A DNA stretch of 64,000 nt from Oxytricha trifallax (Eukaryota; Ciliophora; Spirotrichea; Sporadotrichida; Oxytrichidae), in contig ARYC01018587.1 in NCBI GenBank assembly GCA_000711775.1, forward strand, positions 1 to 64,000, read 5' to 3'. A program made the translations under genes and the position numbers. Below are positions 47,331-58,560 of this stretch, piece after piece. A model generated the notes under the pieces. That model did not search any database, was not told the origin of the DNA, and saw only the letters and a list, made by a program, of their open reading frames with translations. Each line of letters begins with the position of its first letter. Position 1 is the stretch's first letter.

Positions 47331-48156
47331 ACATTTAATTCATTTACATTTATAGTAATGCTTGTTACTATAGAATAAGGTATTAATAAAAAATACTTAA
47401 ATATAAACTTGCATTTTAATTAGTATTATTTGCAGCATTAATGTGAGAACTTCTAATAATAATTCTTAATATAAAATAAGACAATCATAAAAGCTAGATA
47501 TTAGGATAGGCAATATTAGCTGGATAATAACAGTTATACAAACATATAATAAAAATGAAAGTTAATTTGTTTTACATGAATAACTATACATTTTATTTAC
47601 TAAATTAAAATAAAAATTTTGATTTATCACTTAAATTTAGAATCTTTTTAATCTTTAATTATAATATTTTTGTAAGCTTGATTAGTAAGTAGTTTGATTT
47701 AAGAAATATGTGTAGATTTTTGACTTAGCTTAGACAATATTAGAAAAGATCATATGAGCTTGCTTAAATTACCTGGTATATTGACAAGTCTGGTGATAAT
47801 TTTTGGTATATTTCGTTTAATTATGATTTAAATTAATATGTTGTTTTATTTAATTGTAATTAAAGCTCTTAATAAAAACTTATCTTATAGTTTATGATAA
47901 TAAAAGGCTTTAATAGTTTATGATTAAGAATTAAGAAGCATTTAATATTTTATGTTAGGATTGCTTTATAAAATGAATTAATAACCATTAATAAAGAATA
48001 TGTTTATAGAAGTGTAAGAGTTAAAGTATGATGAGTTAATTATTTAATCAAATTTAGTTAAGGTAAGCTTAGTTTAAATGTAAATACATAAATATATTTC
48101 TTAGATAGTTTATAAATAATTGTTTTACAATTTTCTTACTTTAAACGAATAACGTA

Positions 48157-48575
48157 TATTGTAGAAATACATTTGAATTTGGAAAATTAATTTTAATTAA
48201 AATAAATATAAATCAAAATCTTGGCAGTTAAAGTTGGCCAATTTAAACGATCTTGGGCTCATTTGATAGAGAATTCAAAATTAGCTGGACTTTATTATTG
48301 GCGGTACTATTTTATTGCATCATTCAAGCGAGATAACTTCACTTTAATGTGAGGGTATAATTTAATGAATTTAGAAGTGTTTAATTAAAGTGAAGTTATC
48401 TCGCTTGAATGATGCGATAAAATAGTACCGCCAATAGTAAAGTCCAGCTAATTTTGAATTCTCTATCAAATGAGCCCAAGATCGTTTAAATTGGCCAACT
48501 TTAACTGCCAAGATTTTGATTTATATTTATTTTAATTAAAATTAATTTTCCAAATTAAAATGTATTTCTACAATA
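48157..48575. mobile_element. ~420-bp foldback element
   Basis: Two ~190-bp arms form a nearly perfect inverted repeat (left from TATTGTAGAAATACA, right ending TGTATTTCTACAATA) around a short AT-rich loop near 48345-48385. It is flanked by TA. Internal landmarks are 'ttggcagttaaagttggcca' and 'gcgagataacttcac'. No coding capacity. Confidence 0.85.
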
Positions 48576-49071
48576 TTAATATTTATGCAATATAGTTTAA
48601 TAAAATTAGAGAGCAATATAACATTAATCAGTTATACTTCTGGCATCTTTAGGAAATGGAATTAACTATTTTATAATTTAACAGCATTAGATAGAATTAT
48701 CTAGTTTATTAAAAACAAATATTAATGTCTCTAACATGGTCTTAATATAAAATTAAACGATATGAAAGACTAATCATGTTTGAGAATTGAATTTTAAAAC
48801 ACACTATTTAGTTTGATATAATTTAATATTTGCCCTTTATGTAATTATAATTTAAAATATTATTATCACGAAATTTAACCAATTTATATTACATAAAACA
48901 CTTAAATCTATGATTTAAGTTAATAAGTTTATATTCAAAACCCCAAAACCCTTTCAGTAGTTTGATTGAGTTTTTGATTGATAAATTAGACTATAAGAGC
49001 ATACTTTATTAGGGTTTAATAGGGTTTATGTAGGGGTTTAATCTTTAAATATTAGTAATTTAAGTGAGTAA

Positions 49072-50938
49072 ATGCGAGGTTTGGGGTCTGTTTATGACAG
49101 TGAGTATATAAATTTATTGTTTAAGTTGCGATATGGATGTGATGAATATAGTGAATAACTCAAGCCTGTTCTGAATTATACGTCTATAGCAAGGCTACTC
49201 CATAAATCTCCAGCAACTGTGAGGTCTCACTGTCTATTAGCATTGAATTTAAAGAGATAGCATCTTAATTCTAAGCCTAAGAGACCCTTAAAATTTTAGC
49301 AGCATCATATTGAATATCTTATTAATGATAAGACTCTTAAATACTGGGCTCATTTCTCTCTAGCCTAGAGGGCTGTGATGTTTCATCGCCAATTTCCTGA
49401 GCTTCACATATCTGCTTAATCGATAGCTAACATATATAAAAAGAACGGAATATCTTACAAGACAGTCAATCGCATTAAGAGAGTGATTGACTTTAATGTT
49501 CCATTTTATAAGAATAATTTAAATTATATATTCGATTAAATGCAGAGGTCTTAAGAGCATAATAAAAAGTTCATGCACGCTGATGAAGCTGTCTTAAAGC
49601 GAATTAAGCTATTTGAGAGTAAGTTTGAATAATTAATCAAAATTGTATATTGATTTAATGAGTAGATGAAGCACGATAAAGTCTTAATTAGTTCAGAATA
49701 TAGTGATCTTTTACTATCAGGTTCTACTGAGACTGTCGACACATCTTAGAGATCGGTGCTAGTTTGGAACCTCATCCTTCATGCATCAAAAGTAGCTCAT
49801 CTTATCGTTGAATAGATGTAATCTCGATCACATCTCCATTTAAGACTGCCAATCAGTAGATCCTTAGAGAGGCCAAACCTCCATTTTTACTCTTTGATTT
49901 TTAATAATTTTGATTAGTTTTATTAAATTAATTAGGCTGATTAAAACTTTTAAAGTTTTAATGCTTTTAAAATAATAATCATGTTAATCGTTTTAATCTA
50001 TAGAGAAATTTTATTAAAGATGTCTGATTTAATTTTTTATTAAATGTGTTAAATTAAAGCTCAGCCTAATTAATTTAATAAAACTAATCAAAATTATTAA
50101 AAATCAAATGGTAAAAATGGAGGTTTGGCCTCTCTAAGGATCTACTGATTGGCAGTCTTAAATGGAGATGTGATCGAGATTACATCTATTCAACGATAAG
50201 ATGAGCTACTTTTGATGCATGAAGGATGAGGTTCCAAACTAGCACCGATCTCTAAGATGTGTCGACAGTCTCAGTAGAACCTGATAGTAAAAGATCACTA
50301 TATTCTGAACTAATTAAGACATTATCGTGCTTCATCTACTCATTAAATCAATATACAATTTTGATTAATTATTCAAACTTACTCTCAAATAGCTTAATTC
50401 GCTTTACATTCAATTCCTTTATATCAAGGTCTTGGTACAAGAGGTATAATAATATAAAAGTTAATGACTAAAAGGTTAAGGTGTAAACTCATGCTATTCT
50501 TGGGGGAATAAGTGAAGATAGTGGCCTCGAGACTTATGTTATTCACCCTCGATCTATAAAGACTGAATAATATATTAAGTTCTTGCAATAACTCAGAGAT
50601 AAGTACGCTGACTAAGAGATTATTCTATTCGTTGATAACTTGTCAGTTCATAAAACTAAAGACTCAAGGAAGGAATATGAAAGGCTAAATATAACACCTG
50701 TATTTAATGTTCCTTACAGCCCTTAGTCCTTCTGTTCAATGGAATTGAATTATATTGGGAATTATTGAAAGGCCACTACAAGAAACTTCTATTCTATCAC
50801 TTGATGCACGACATGAAGATAAATGCAGTAGATTTTATTAAGAGTGCTGTTAAGAGAGTCAGCGATGATAAAGCTAAAGTGTGCGAAAGAGAAGGGATAT
50901 TTTGTGTTTATAAATAAATTTTAGATTTAAACGAATGA
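49072..50938 (+). pseudogene. TBE-D transposase, broken by foldback and 8-bp insertion
   Basis: ATG 49072 to TGA 50936-50938; colinear with the TBE-C transposase. An 808-bp foldback element sits at 49597-50404, inside the HADEAV motif carrying the first catalytic Asp. A further ~8-bp insertion (near 50730-50740, 'tccttctg') shifts frame just before the catalytic Glu motif. Both would abolish activity. Elsewhere codons match TBE-C well, so inactivation looks recent. Confidence 0.88.
49597..50404. mobile_element. 808-bp foldback element in TBE-D transposase
   Basis: Inverted termini AAGCGAATTAAGCTATTTGA and complement, with TA on each side (49595-49596, 50405-50406). Long arms (over 300 bp) are nearly identical inverted copies, around an AT-rich centre near 49905-50110. 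Because arms mirror each other, the same 49-residue frame (MSTVSVEPDSKRSLYSELIK start) appears on both strands. That could be an element-encoded peptide but is more likely incidental. Confidence 0.88.
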
Positions 50939-50944
50939 ATTAGT

Positions 50945-51735
50945 TCACATATTAAATTTACCCGTAAAGGGATTTGGCTTCTTTTTATTTTCTTCCTCCT
51001 AAGGCTTGCTTGGGCCTATTTTTCTTCTCTTTGTACAAGCTCCTGCATCTATGTTCATCTCTTCAGGCTTTTAGAAATCTTTGAAGAGTCTCTTGCTCAA
51101 TTCATGCTTTACTTGGGACTTTCTCTCTCTGTTAAATTTGCTGCGCTCTTTCATGAAGTATATGGCAGTGCCAGGTTTTTCTATAAAGTTAAAAGACTAT
51201 CCTTACTTGAAATGAAAGGATGCTTTTGAAGTTCCTACAGCCATGTGTCACTTATTTTAATACCTTGCTTCTTTTTTTCTTCAGGAGAAATGCTGTAGCG
51301 TTTCTTGTGAGCTTCTTAAATTACTTCATTTAAGTACTCAGGTTTCAGAGTTGCAAGAACACCAAAGAAGAAGTTTCTCTCTGGCAACTTATTAGAGAGC
51401 TGTAGCTTTGATGGAAGGTAGAGAGCAACATCTGGATCACTCATAGCATCATCGTAGAGATTTGTCACTGATATTTCAGGGTAGTTAGGAATCTCGATCA
51501 TCCTAATTTCATTAGACTTAAAAGCTTTTTTCTCTTCACTCAGTAAGGCCTTTAAGAATGAGATTTTAGTTCCCTCCTAAGTAGGCAAGAAAAATCCAAC
51601 TATAATGAATATATTAATATTACTAAAAAACTTACCTTGCTAAACCAAGTACCTATAGAGGTCCTCTTAACTTCAAAATTTCCCTATTAAATCTTGAGAT
51701 TAAATTCTCTTCATTGCATCATTCATAGACCCCAT
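50945..51735 (-). CDS. TBE-D '22 kDa' gene, two exons
   Basis: Exons 51735-51207 (529 nt) and 51180-50945 (236 nt), identical in size to TBE-C. ATG at 51735 (MGSMNDAMKRI start); TGA at 50945-50947. Intron 51181-51206 reads GTAAGGATAG...TTAACTTTATAG. Contains IEIPNYPEISVTNLYDDAM and LPERNFFFGVLATLK, as in TBE-C. Appears open with TAA/TAG as Gln, although every codon was not re-verified. Unknown function. Confidence 0.8.
51181..51206 (-). other. 26-nt intron in TBE-D 22 kDa gene
   Basis: Same phase and length as in TBE-C; the branch-like motif is TTAAC instead of CTAAC. Sequence differs at several intron positions while splice signals are kept. Confidence 0.85.
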
Positions 51736-51919
51736 CTTGCTTCCTCTTTCTAGAAATGCTAATAAAATTTAAAATTATGGATATCCATTCTAAGTTTATT
51801 AAAATATTACTACTAAATAGGGAGGACCTACTAAAGGTAAACAATGAAAAGATATGAGGAGAAGCATTGAAAAACTTGCTCCAAGTTTCAAAAATTGATT
51901 ACCATTTATATCAAACTTT

Positions 51920-52130
51920 CTCCATTAAATTGCTCCTAATAATGTTTAATTATTTTAGGAGGTCCTCCAAAATAAGTTCAAACTTTATTAGGAGTTAAAT
52001 TTTAAGGTTAAAACTTAAGTAGGAGCAGATTAAATTAAAAAATGCTTAATAATTTTACCTCCAAATTAAGTTCAAACTTGATTTTGAGGACCTCCTAGAG
52101 AAACAAAACTTCATTAGGAGTATTTTAATT
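51920..52130. promoter_or_regulatory. TBE-D divergent spacer repeats
   Basis: Same CTCCTAAT/ATTAGGAG repeats and AGGAGGTCCTCC/GGACCTCC motifs as the TBE-C spacer, between the 22 kDa start (51735) and the kinase-gene start (52301). Confidence 0.55.
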
Positions 52131-52300
52131 TACTAAAACGAATAGAATTCTAATAAAATATGTAAATTTACAGTCTTCTATGGTCATCTAATTTTCTCTC
52201 CTCTCAGCCCAGAATCTACCAGAGTGTCTTATACTTGACTATAATAGTTTATCAAAGTATATTTTATCATTATTATAATAAAATATATCAGCAAGCTAAA

Positions 52301-52441
52301 ATGAGCGCTAACCTTTTGAGAAGAGCGGCATTCATTCCAGCAACTAAGAAATGTAGAGACCAGAGACTCTTGTACTTAGTGGGAGCCTATTTATGACAAC
52401 TTTGACCAGTCTAGCTTTTATATATCATAGAAGCTGTGCAT
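52301..52441 (+). pseudogene. TBE-D zinc-finger/kinase gene, 5' stub
   Basis: Begins MSANLLRR at 52301 and keeps the N-terminal region to about 'ccagtctagctttt'. It is cut at 52441 by TBE-E, with a small deletion just before. Fingers and kinase are absent. Confidence 0.85.
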
Positions 52442-52525
52442 ATTCAAAACCCAAAAAACCCTTAATGAAGTTTATAAGTGCTTTGATTTGTAGGGAATTT
52501 GTTAGGGGTTGGGGTTATTAATTAA

Positions 52526-53586
52526 ATGCGAGACAAAAATTACAAGCTTTTGGTGTCTATTTATGATGAAGAGTATATAGATTTAGTGTTTAAATTGCGT
52601 TATGGATGTGACATGTATAGTGAATAAGTCAAACCAGCACTGAACTATTAGTCTATTGCACTGCTCTTAAAGCGTAGTCTATCAACTATTCGCTCTCACT
52701 GCTTGAAAGCTGTGTAATTAAAGCAATAATAGCTGAATTCTTAGCCTAAGAGGAAGTCAAAGTTTTTATAGAAGTATATTGACTATCGTATTAATGAAAA
52801 AACTTTGAAGTATTGGGCTCACTTCTCTCTCGACTAACGAGCTTTTATGTTTCACCACCAATTACCTGAGTTGAAGATCTCTGCACAATTTGTTGCAAAC
52901 ATCTATAAATGAAACGGTATCTCTTACAAAGGTGTAAATCGTATCAAGAGAGTAATTGATTTCACTATGCCATTTTACAACAACAACAACTTAAATTATA
53001 TTTATAATTAAATGCAGAGAGCCTAATAGAATAATATTTAGTTTATTCATGCTGACGAAGCTGTGTTTATCTTCAACACTAGAAGTCTTGGTATAAGAGG
53101 CATAGCAACATAGAAGTATATGACTAGAAAGTCAAGGTATAAACAATGGCAATTCTTGGAGGTATTAGCGAGGATGCTGGTTTAGAAATTTATGTTATTC
53201 ATCCTCGCTTTATTAAGACAGAGCAGTATATCAAGTTCTTAGAACAGCTGGGAGAGAAGTACCCTGAATAAGAGATTATAATGTTTGTTGATAATCTGTC
53301 TGTTCATAAGACTAAAGAATCAAGGAAGAGTTATGAACAACTTAGAATAACTCCAGTGTTCAACGTACCTTACAGTCCATAATTTAATGGAATTGAGTTC
53401 TACTGGGGTATATTAAAAGGTCATTACAAGAAACTGCTGCTATACCACTTGATGCATGACCTACCTATCGATACAGTAGACTTTATTAAAATCTCAGCGA
53501 AGAGAGTAGATAATTAATTGGCTTAAAAGTGTGCTAAAGAAGGGAGAGTGAATGTATATAAATAAGTTTTGTAGTTAAGTTAATGA
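52526..53586 (+). pseudogene. TBE-E transposase with TGA and frameshift
   Basis: ATG 52526 (MRDKNYKLLVSIYDEEY) to TGA 53584-53586. Colinear with TBE-C: HTH-like N-terminus, IHADEAVF, FVDNLSVHKTK, SPxFNGIEFYWG. Defects: TGA near 52911 in IYK-TGA-NGIS, where TBE-A has CGA (Arg) and TBE-C Lys-type sequence; and a short deletion near 53079-53085 after the first catalytic Asp that shifts the frame. All three catalytic residues remain in the DNA. Confidence 0.85.
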
Positions 53587-53595
53587 ATATATAAG

Positions 53596-54376
53596 TCACA
53601 TTTAAAATTCTTTAGAGGGATCTGGCTTCTCTTTCTTTTCTTCTACTTCTTGCTTCCCTCCTCCTAAGTTTTTCTCTTGCTGCCAGCTCCAGCATCTATG
53701 TTCATTGACTCTGGAGGCTAAATATTTGAATAAAGTCTCTTGCTATACTTTGTCTGCGACTTTCGCTCTCTGTGAAGCTTGCTCTATTTCTTCATCAAGA
53801 AGATGCCAGTACCAGATTATTCTAAAGAGTTAATTTTGAAATCTTACTTGAAATATAAGGGTACTTCTGCAGCTCTGATAGCCAGCTCTCACTTATCTTG
53901 ATCCCTTGTTTGTCCTTATCTTCTGAAGAGATGCTGTACCTTTTCTTATGAGATTCTTGAATAATTTCTTTCAAGTAATCACCTTTAATTGTTGCAAGTA
54001 TGCCAAAAAAATAGTTTCTTTCAGGTAGTTTATTTGACAACTGCTTCTTAGTAGGCAGGTACTGCGAAACCTCTGGGTCATTCATAGCATCATCATATAA
54101 GTTAGTCACTGAGATCTCTGGATAGTTTGGAATCTCTGCAAACTTTACATCTTAAGTTTTTAATGCTTTCTTCTCTTCGCAGAGTATTGCTCTTAAAAAT
54201 GAAATTTTAGTACCTTCCATCGTTGGCAGGAACAAACCAACTACATAATCAAGATTAGTTACTATGAGTTCATTACCTTGCTGCACCAGGTAGCGGTGCA
54301 AATCCTCCTTGCTTCTAAATCTTTGAATCAATTCTTGTGCTTGCACTCTTTTCATTGCATCATTCATTGACTCCAT
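53596..54376 (-). pseudogene. TBE-E '22 kDa' gene, intron kept, late 1-nt deletion
   Basis: Exon 1 54376-53848 is 529 nt, as in TBE-C and D. Starts MESMNDAMKRVQAQELIQRF. Intron 53822-53847 reads GTAAGATTTC...TTAACTCTTTAG. Exon 2 continues SGTGIFLMKK and NIDAGAGSKRK. Near the Lys-rich tail one A is missing relative to the frame that ends EEKKEKPDPSKEF and TGA at 53596-53598, giving a frameshift close to the end (or a sequencing error in an A run). Otherwise open. Confidence 0.8.
53822..53847 (-). other. 26-nt intron in TBE-E 22 kDa gene
   Basis: Intron interior differs almost completely from TBE-C, yet length (26), phase, GTAAG start, TTAAC branch-like motif and TAG end are kept. Confidence 0.85.
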
Positions 54377-54574
54377 CTTGTTTACAGATCTAAGAAATGA
54401 TATTCAAATTTAAGCTTATTGATTTCAATTATAAACCTCTGTAAACTTACTATTAAATATGGGCATCCTATAGGAGGTCAACCTCTAAGAAGGATATTGA
54501 GAATGTTTAGAGAACTGGTTTCAAACTTTAGAGATTGATATCAATTTCTACTGAAATAGTTCAATATTTTTAAA

Positions 54575-54755
54575 TTTAAATTGGTATGCACTTAATTAGG
54601 AGCAGCTCCAAAAATGTTAGTACTTAATTGGGAGCATTAATTAAAGCTAGTAATTAATTAGGAGCACCCTAAATTTAATCATAAAATCACAAAATACCTC
54701 ATAAAGCAGTACGTACTTAATTAGGTGCACCTCCTAAATCGGTACTTACTATAAT
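54575..54755. promoter_or_regulatory. TBE-E divergent spacer with AATTAGGAGC repeats
   Basis: Four or more copies of ACTTAATTAGGAGC/AATTGGGAGC-like repeats (near 54590, 54632, 54655, 54716) between the divergent genes. It preserves the ATTAGGAG core found in TBE-C although the rest of the spacer has diverged. Confidence 0.6.
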
Positions 54756-54940
54756 CAACTTTTTATTGAAATTAAAAATGGTTACTTCCTCACCCATATT
54801 TAGAGCTGGATCGTCTCTTAACACTCATAATTCTTCTCTAATACTCTTAGAACTTCCCTTGAAACTTATAGGCTTGCAAAGCTATCATATAAGCTCTCAG
54901 TTATAGAGGCAGTTTTATAATTTTAAATTAAAATTTAAAT

Positions 54941-56676
54941 ATGAGCGCTAACATTATAAGAAAAACAACAGCACTTCCATAAAACTAAATGAGACTTACC
55001 TTTGGAAGCAATAAAAAGTGTGAAAGCTGTGAGATAAACTCTCATAAAGAACTACCAGAGATATCACTTGAGGTCTCTGATATTAAAATAGAAATTAATA
55101 ATAGAAAATAAATGGCAAACAAATGTGTGAGAGACAGAGAGGAGAAGAGGAGGAGAGGAGGAGAGGAGGAGAAAGGTATTAATGAAATTCCTATACTAAC
55201 TGAAGAAATAGAAGTATACTTTTGTGAGCTGTGTGAGAGAGATTTTGCTCATAAATCAAGCTGGTATAGACAAATGAAGGAGTATAGAGAAGCTAAGCCT
55301 ACTGTATACTTAAAGCATGACAAAATCGATGGGAAGTATAATTGATTTGAGTGCCATAAGTAGTACTCTCATGCAAGAGACTTGAAGAAACAACTTTTAA
55401 AAGCTCACAAAAAAGACATAGAAATTAAAAATTATGAAGTTAAGCTGAAGCTTCTCAACAATATAAAATCGAGGGAATATTCTAAAGTGGCAGTGCCTGA
55501 ATAAGCTAGTGAGTTAGAGTGCTTAAAGAAGGCGCGCATCCAACTAACTTCTGAAATCACAAAAATCATGATCAAAATTAAATACGAGAAAATACCAGTT
55601 CTTGCGTAGATAGATTTAGATAAAACCCCATGAGTTTTTTAAGAATTGAGATAAGGGGGTACAATTGATTAATTAAGAATTATTATTATATTGGCGTAAA
55701 TTTAATCTAATTAGACTAATAATTATAGCCATTGGCTCGAATTATTTTCCCTTTAAAATAAACCAATCAGAGTGTGCATATTATCTTTTACGCTATTTAT
55801 AATTGATTTTAGCCAATATAATAATAATTCTTAATTAATCAATTGTACCCCCTTATCTCAATTCTTAAAAAACTCATGGGGTTTTACTTCTCTTTAAAGT
55901 TATCTTATTCTAGAGGACTCTTTTGATCAGAAAGTTATCAATGATCATCAATACGCATACAAGGTGTATCCCTTCAACTATCTCTTAAGTGATGATAAAT
56001 ATTAGATGGAGTTTACAAAAGCGTATCAAGTACTCACTCAAGCAAAGCTTAAAGAGTGAAGTTACTTAATCAAACTAGATGCTGTTCTCCTTGCCAAGGA
56101 TCATGTTGCTTTCAGACTCCCACTCTATAAAATGACTCTAAGAGATTTCATAACAGATCAAAGGAATCATAAGTAACTTGGATAAATAGCAACTCAGACA
56201 TTGCAAGGTATTAAAGAGCTTCACAAGTTAGGTTTTGTTCACAGAGATTTAAAGCCAGAAAATATAATGATAAACTTCTCACCTATAAGAGTAGCAATAA
56301 TCGATTTCAACAGAGCTTAAAGAGTGGAAGTATCAAGGCCTGAAACTGTAATGGGTACGCAAGGGTACTATCCAGAAATAGAAGACTGGAGAGATGGAGA
56401 CTTGCAGTGGGATGTGTGGGCTTTGCAGCAATAATAATAAAGTGCAATATGCCTCGCAACGATTACTACTCTACAAGATGCGAGAAAGATGCTAAGTAAA
56501 GAATCAAGTAGTTTATAGACAAAACCAGAGTATCTCAATCAATAAAACATATGGCAGAATCAATAATATTAAAACCAAACTCAAGATCAGACATATCAAT
56601 AGAGCAGATAGAGTTGTGGTTAAGTAAGATAAACTTCAGACCTCTCCCACATGATCCAAAAGTGCATTTTGAGTGA
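54941..56676 (+). pseudogene. TBE-E zinc-finger/kinase gene interrupted by MITE
   Basis: ATG 54941 (MSANIIRKTTALPQNQM), TGA 56674-56676. First finger CELCERDFAHKSSWYRQ has lost its first His. In the second, TGA at about 55342 replaces the first Cys (KYN-TGA-FECHKQYSH against KYVCEFCEKPYSH). A 262-bp MITE (55623-55884) splits the linker. The kinase part is well kept: VHRDLKPENIM, IIDFNRA, TQGYYPE, WDVWAL. As in TBE-C, DFN replaces DFG. Confidence 0.85.
55623..55884. mobile_element. 262-bp MITE with AAACCCC termini, copy 2
   Basis: Inverted ends AAACCCCATGAG and complement with extended pairing (AATTGATTAATTAAGAATTA), flanked by TA (55621-55622, 55885-55886). Same family and same length as 36748-37009. 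Insertion in TBE-E dates its movement after TBE-E arrived. Confidence 0.9.
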
Positions 56677-56799
56677 TTAAATTAAATACATTTACTATAA
56701 ATTTCACATTAAAACCTATTAATAACCCCAACCCCTAACAAATTCCCTAAAAATCAAAGCACTTATAAACTTCATTAAGGGGTTTTGGGGTTTTGATTT

Positions 56800-57680
56800 C
56801 ATTTAGCTATCATAATTGAAAATGAGCTACCAAAATTGAAAACTAGGTATCAAAATATTCTGATAGGACATAATCAATTTTCATAGCCTTTAAACAATTA
56901 TGCTAACAATAAAATATATTTAAGTTATATTAAACATAAATTAACTTGGACACTTGGTCATAAACATGATTTGATCGTTCATAAGTAAACTTGATTTTTC
57001 ATATTTTATAAAGAAACATGGATTAATATTCATTAATTAATACAATATCTAAACAAAATTTTGAATAGCTATAACTCTGCGTTTTGAAGATACATCAATT
57101 CTGATTTTGTATTCGTGCTCAGCGAGGTCTAAATGGTCAGATCTGAAATTTTAAGGAGTTTTTGGAAAATATAAATTGCAAGTTGAGTTTTGCTTGTGAA
57201 AGTTTCGGCTTACTCTACGGCCGCCTAAGTTCCAAAAGTATATGTTATAAAGGGTTTAATTGGTTTAATTTTATTTTGCCTTTATAATATATTGAATTCT
57301 CATCTTTAACTGTTTTACACTTTGAACAGTCACTAAAACTTATAGAAAGTAAGAAAAAAAGCCATCAACAATCGTTGTTAGTTGTTATTTAGCGTATTAG
57401 CATGGTTTTATATAGAGAGTCTGAACAAAATGGATACGAGACTTACCCCTCTTAACAATTATTAACAATATCGTTGCTTTATTTATTAATAATAATTCTA
57501 AAATTAAAAAATATAAATGAGATATAATAATCAATTCATTTCAGAACAAGAGTTATTTTAATCATCAGGAATTTATCATTCTAAATACAATTTAGCTTAA
57601 TTATAAATTACTTTGATCATAATAACCAATATGACGCACTTTTTTAGTTAGTAGATAGTTTTAGCACATAATTAAAGGTA
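56800..57680. other. AT-rich flank, no supportable gene
   Basis: No convincing coding block. A GC-richer patch near 57200-57240 (ttcggcttactctacggccgcc) is unexplained. Confidence 0.4.
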
Positions 57681-58125
57681 AATGTCACGACAAATCACTA
57701 GGGTTAGCACTTACAACCATCATTACGCAAGCCCAAAGAAGATCTTGAGTTATTATAAAAGTAGGATCTACAATTAGATGGGTGGTTGATGCAGGAAGAA
57801 GTGAATAAAAAGAGTAAATAAAAAGAAAGTAGGAAGATACAAATATTATCATGCATAAAAAACTCATTAGGAAAATACACTGTTTACATCCAAAAACATC
57901 TAATTCTTATATAATCATTAAAATATAAATGGGGGCGTTTTTTTTAAAAATAACTGGTCCATTTTTTATAAAAATTATATATTTTTACTATTTATATTGA
58001 ATTCCAACCCAAAAATGTAAAAATTGGCATATGTTTTTAGGATTCCTCTTCTCGAATCCTATACTTTTTGTCGTTTTTGAAAAAAAATAAAAATGCTCCC
58101 ACTTATCCAATATCTTTCTACCCTT

Positions 58126-58560
58126 TCATCTAATCTTTATCTTTTTCTTTTATTTTTTTCCCATGCTTTTGTCAACAGTCGTTCTGATACAGAAAGTTCC
58201 TTGTTTGTGATAGGACCAATTTTAGTCGCATCTCATACCTTCACTTTATTTCTTCCGATTCGTTTTTACAACTTCCAACTTATTAAAAACAATTCTCACC
58301 GCACTCCTGTTTGAGAGACATAAGGCTAGTTCTTGGAGTCGGTTCTTTTCCTTTATTATCAACAGATTATCTACCTCTGGTGAATCCATAAGCTTCTCCC
58401 ATGGAATTGCAGCTTGCATCTTGTCATTACAGTACTTGTATTAGCAATATGTAATTCTATTCTATTTCCCATCAAACAGGTTAATTTATTCTCCTTAAGT
58501 GATTTCTATTTCCTCGAAGTAATTTGAAAATAATCTATGTCTCCAATGCCAGATTTTTTA
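58126..58560 (-). other. Coding-like segment, TPR-like sequence
   Basis: The minus strand from about 58560 reads SGIGDIDYFQITSRKQKSLK. After a phase change near 58490 it reads LFDGKQNRITYCQYKYCNDK, MQAAIPWEKLMDSPEVDNLL, IIKEKNRLQELALCLSNRSA and a basic tail to TGA 58126-58128. LQELALCLSNRSA resembles the inner helix of a tetratricopeptide repeat (A-x-x-x-x-N-R-S-A). The phase change argues for an intron, an eliminated sequence or a frameshift. The plus ORF at 58093-58314 is its shadow. Confidence 0.5.

Larger units (their letters stand above)
48936..52441. mobile_element. TBE-D: TBE transposon truncated at TBE-E
   Basis: The left end CAAAACCCCAAAACCC is preceded by ATT (48933-48935), with the terminal repeat as in TBE-C. 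It contains the transposase (+, broken), 22 kDa gene (-) and the first ~140 bp of the zinc-finger/kinase gene (+). It ends at an ATT triplet where TBE-E starts. Sequence beyond TBE-E does not resume the kinase gene, so the rest of TBE-D is missing. Confidence 0.9.
52445..56795. mobile_element. TBE-E: diverged TBE subfamily, full length with MITE inside
   Basis: Terminal repeats of about 76 bp: left CAAAACCCAAAAAACCC... and right complement CAAAACCCCAAAACCCCTTA..., sharing 'aatgaagtttataagtgc' and 'gttaggggttggggtt'. ATT flanks both sides (52442-52444, 56796-56798). Same gene plan as TBE-C but clearly diverged at protein level, i.e. another TBE subfamily. Length without the 262-bp MITE is about 4.09 kb. 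Confidence 0.93.
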
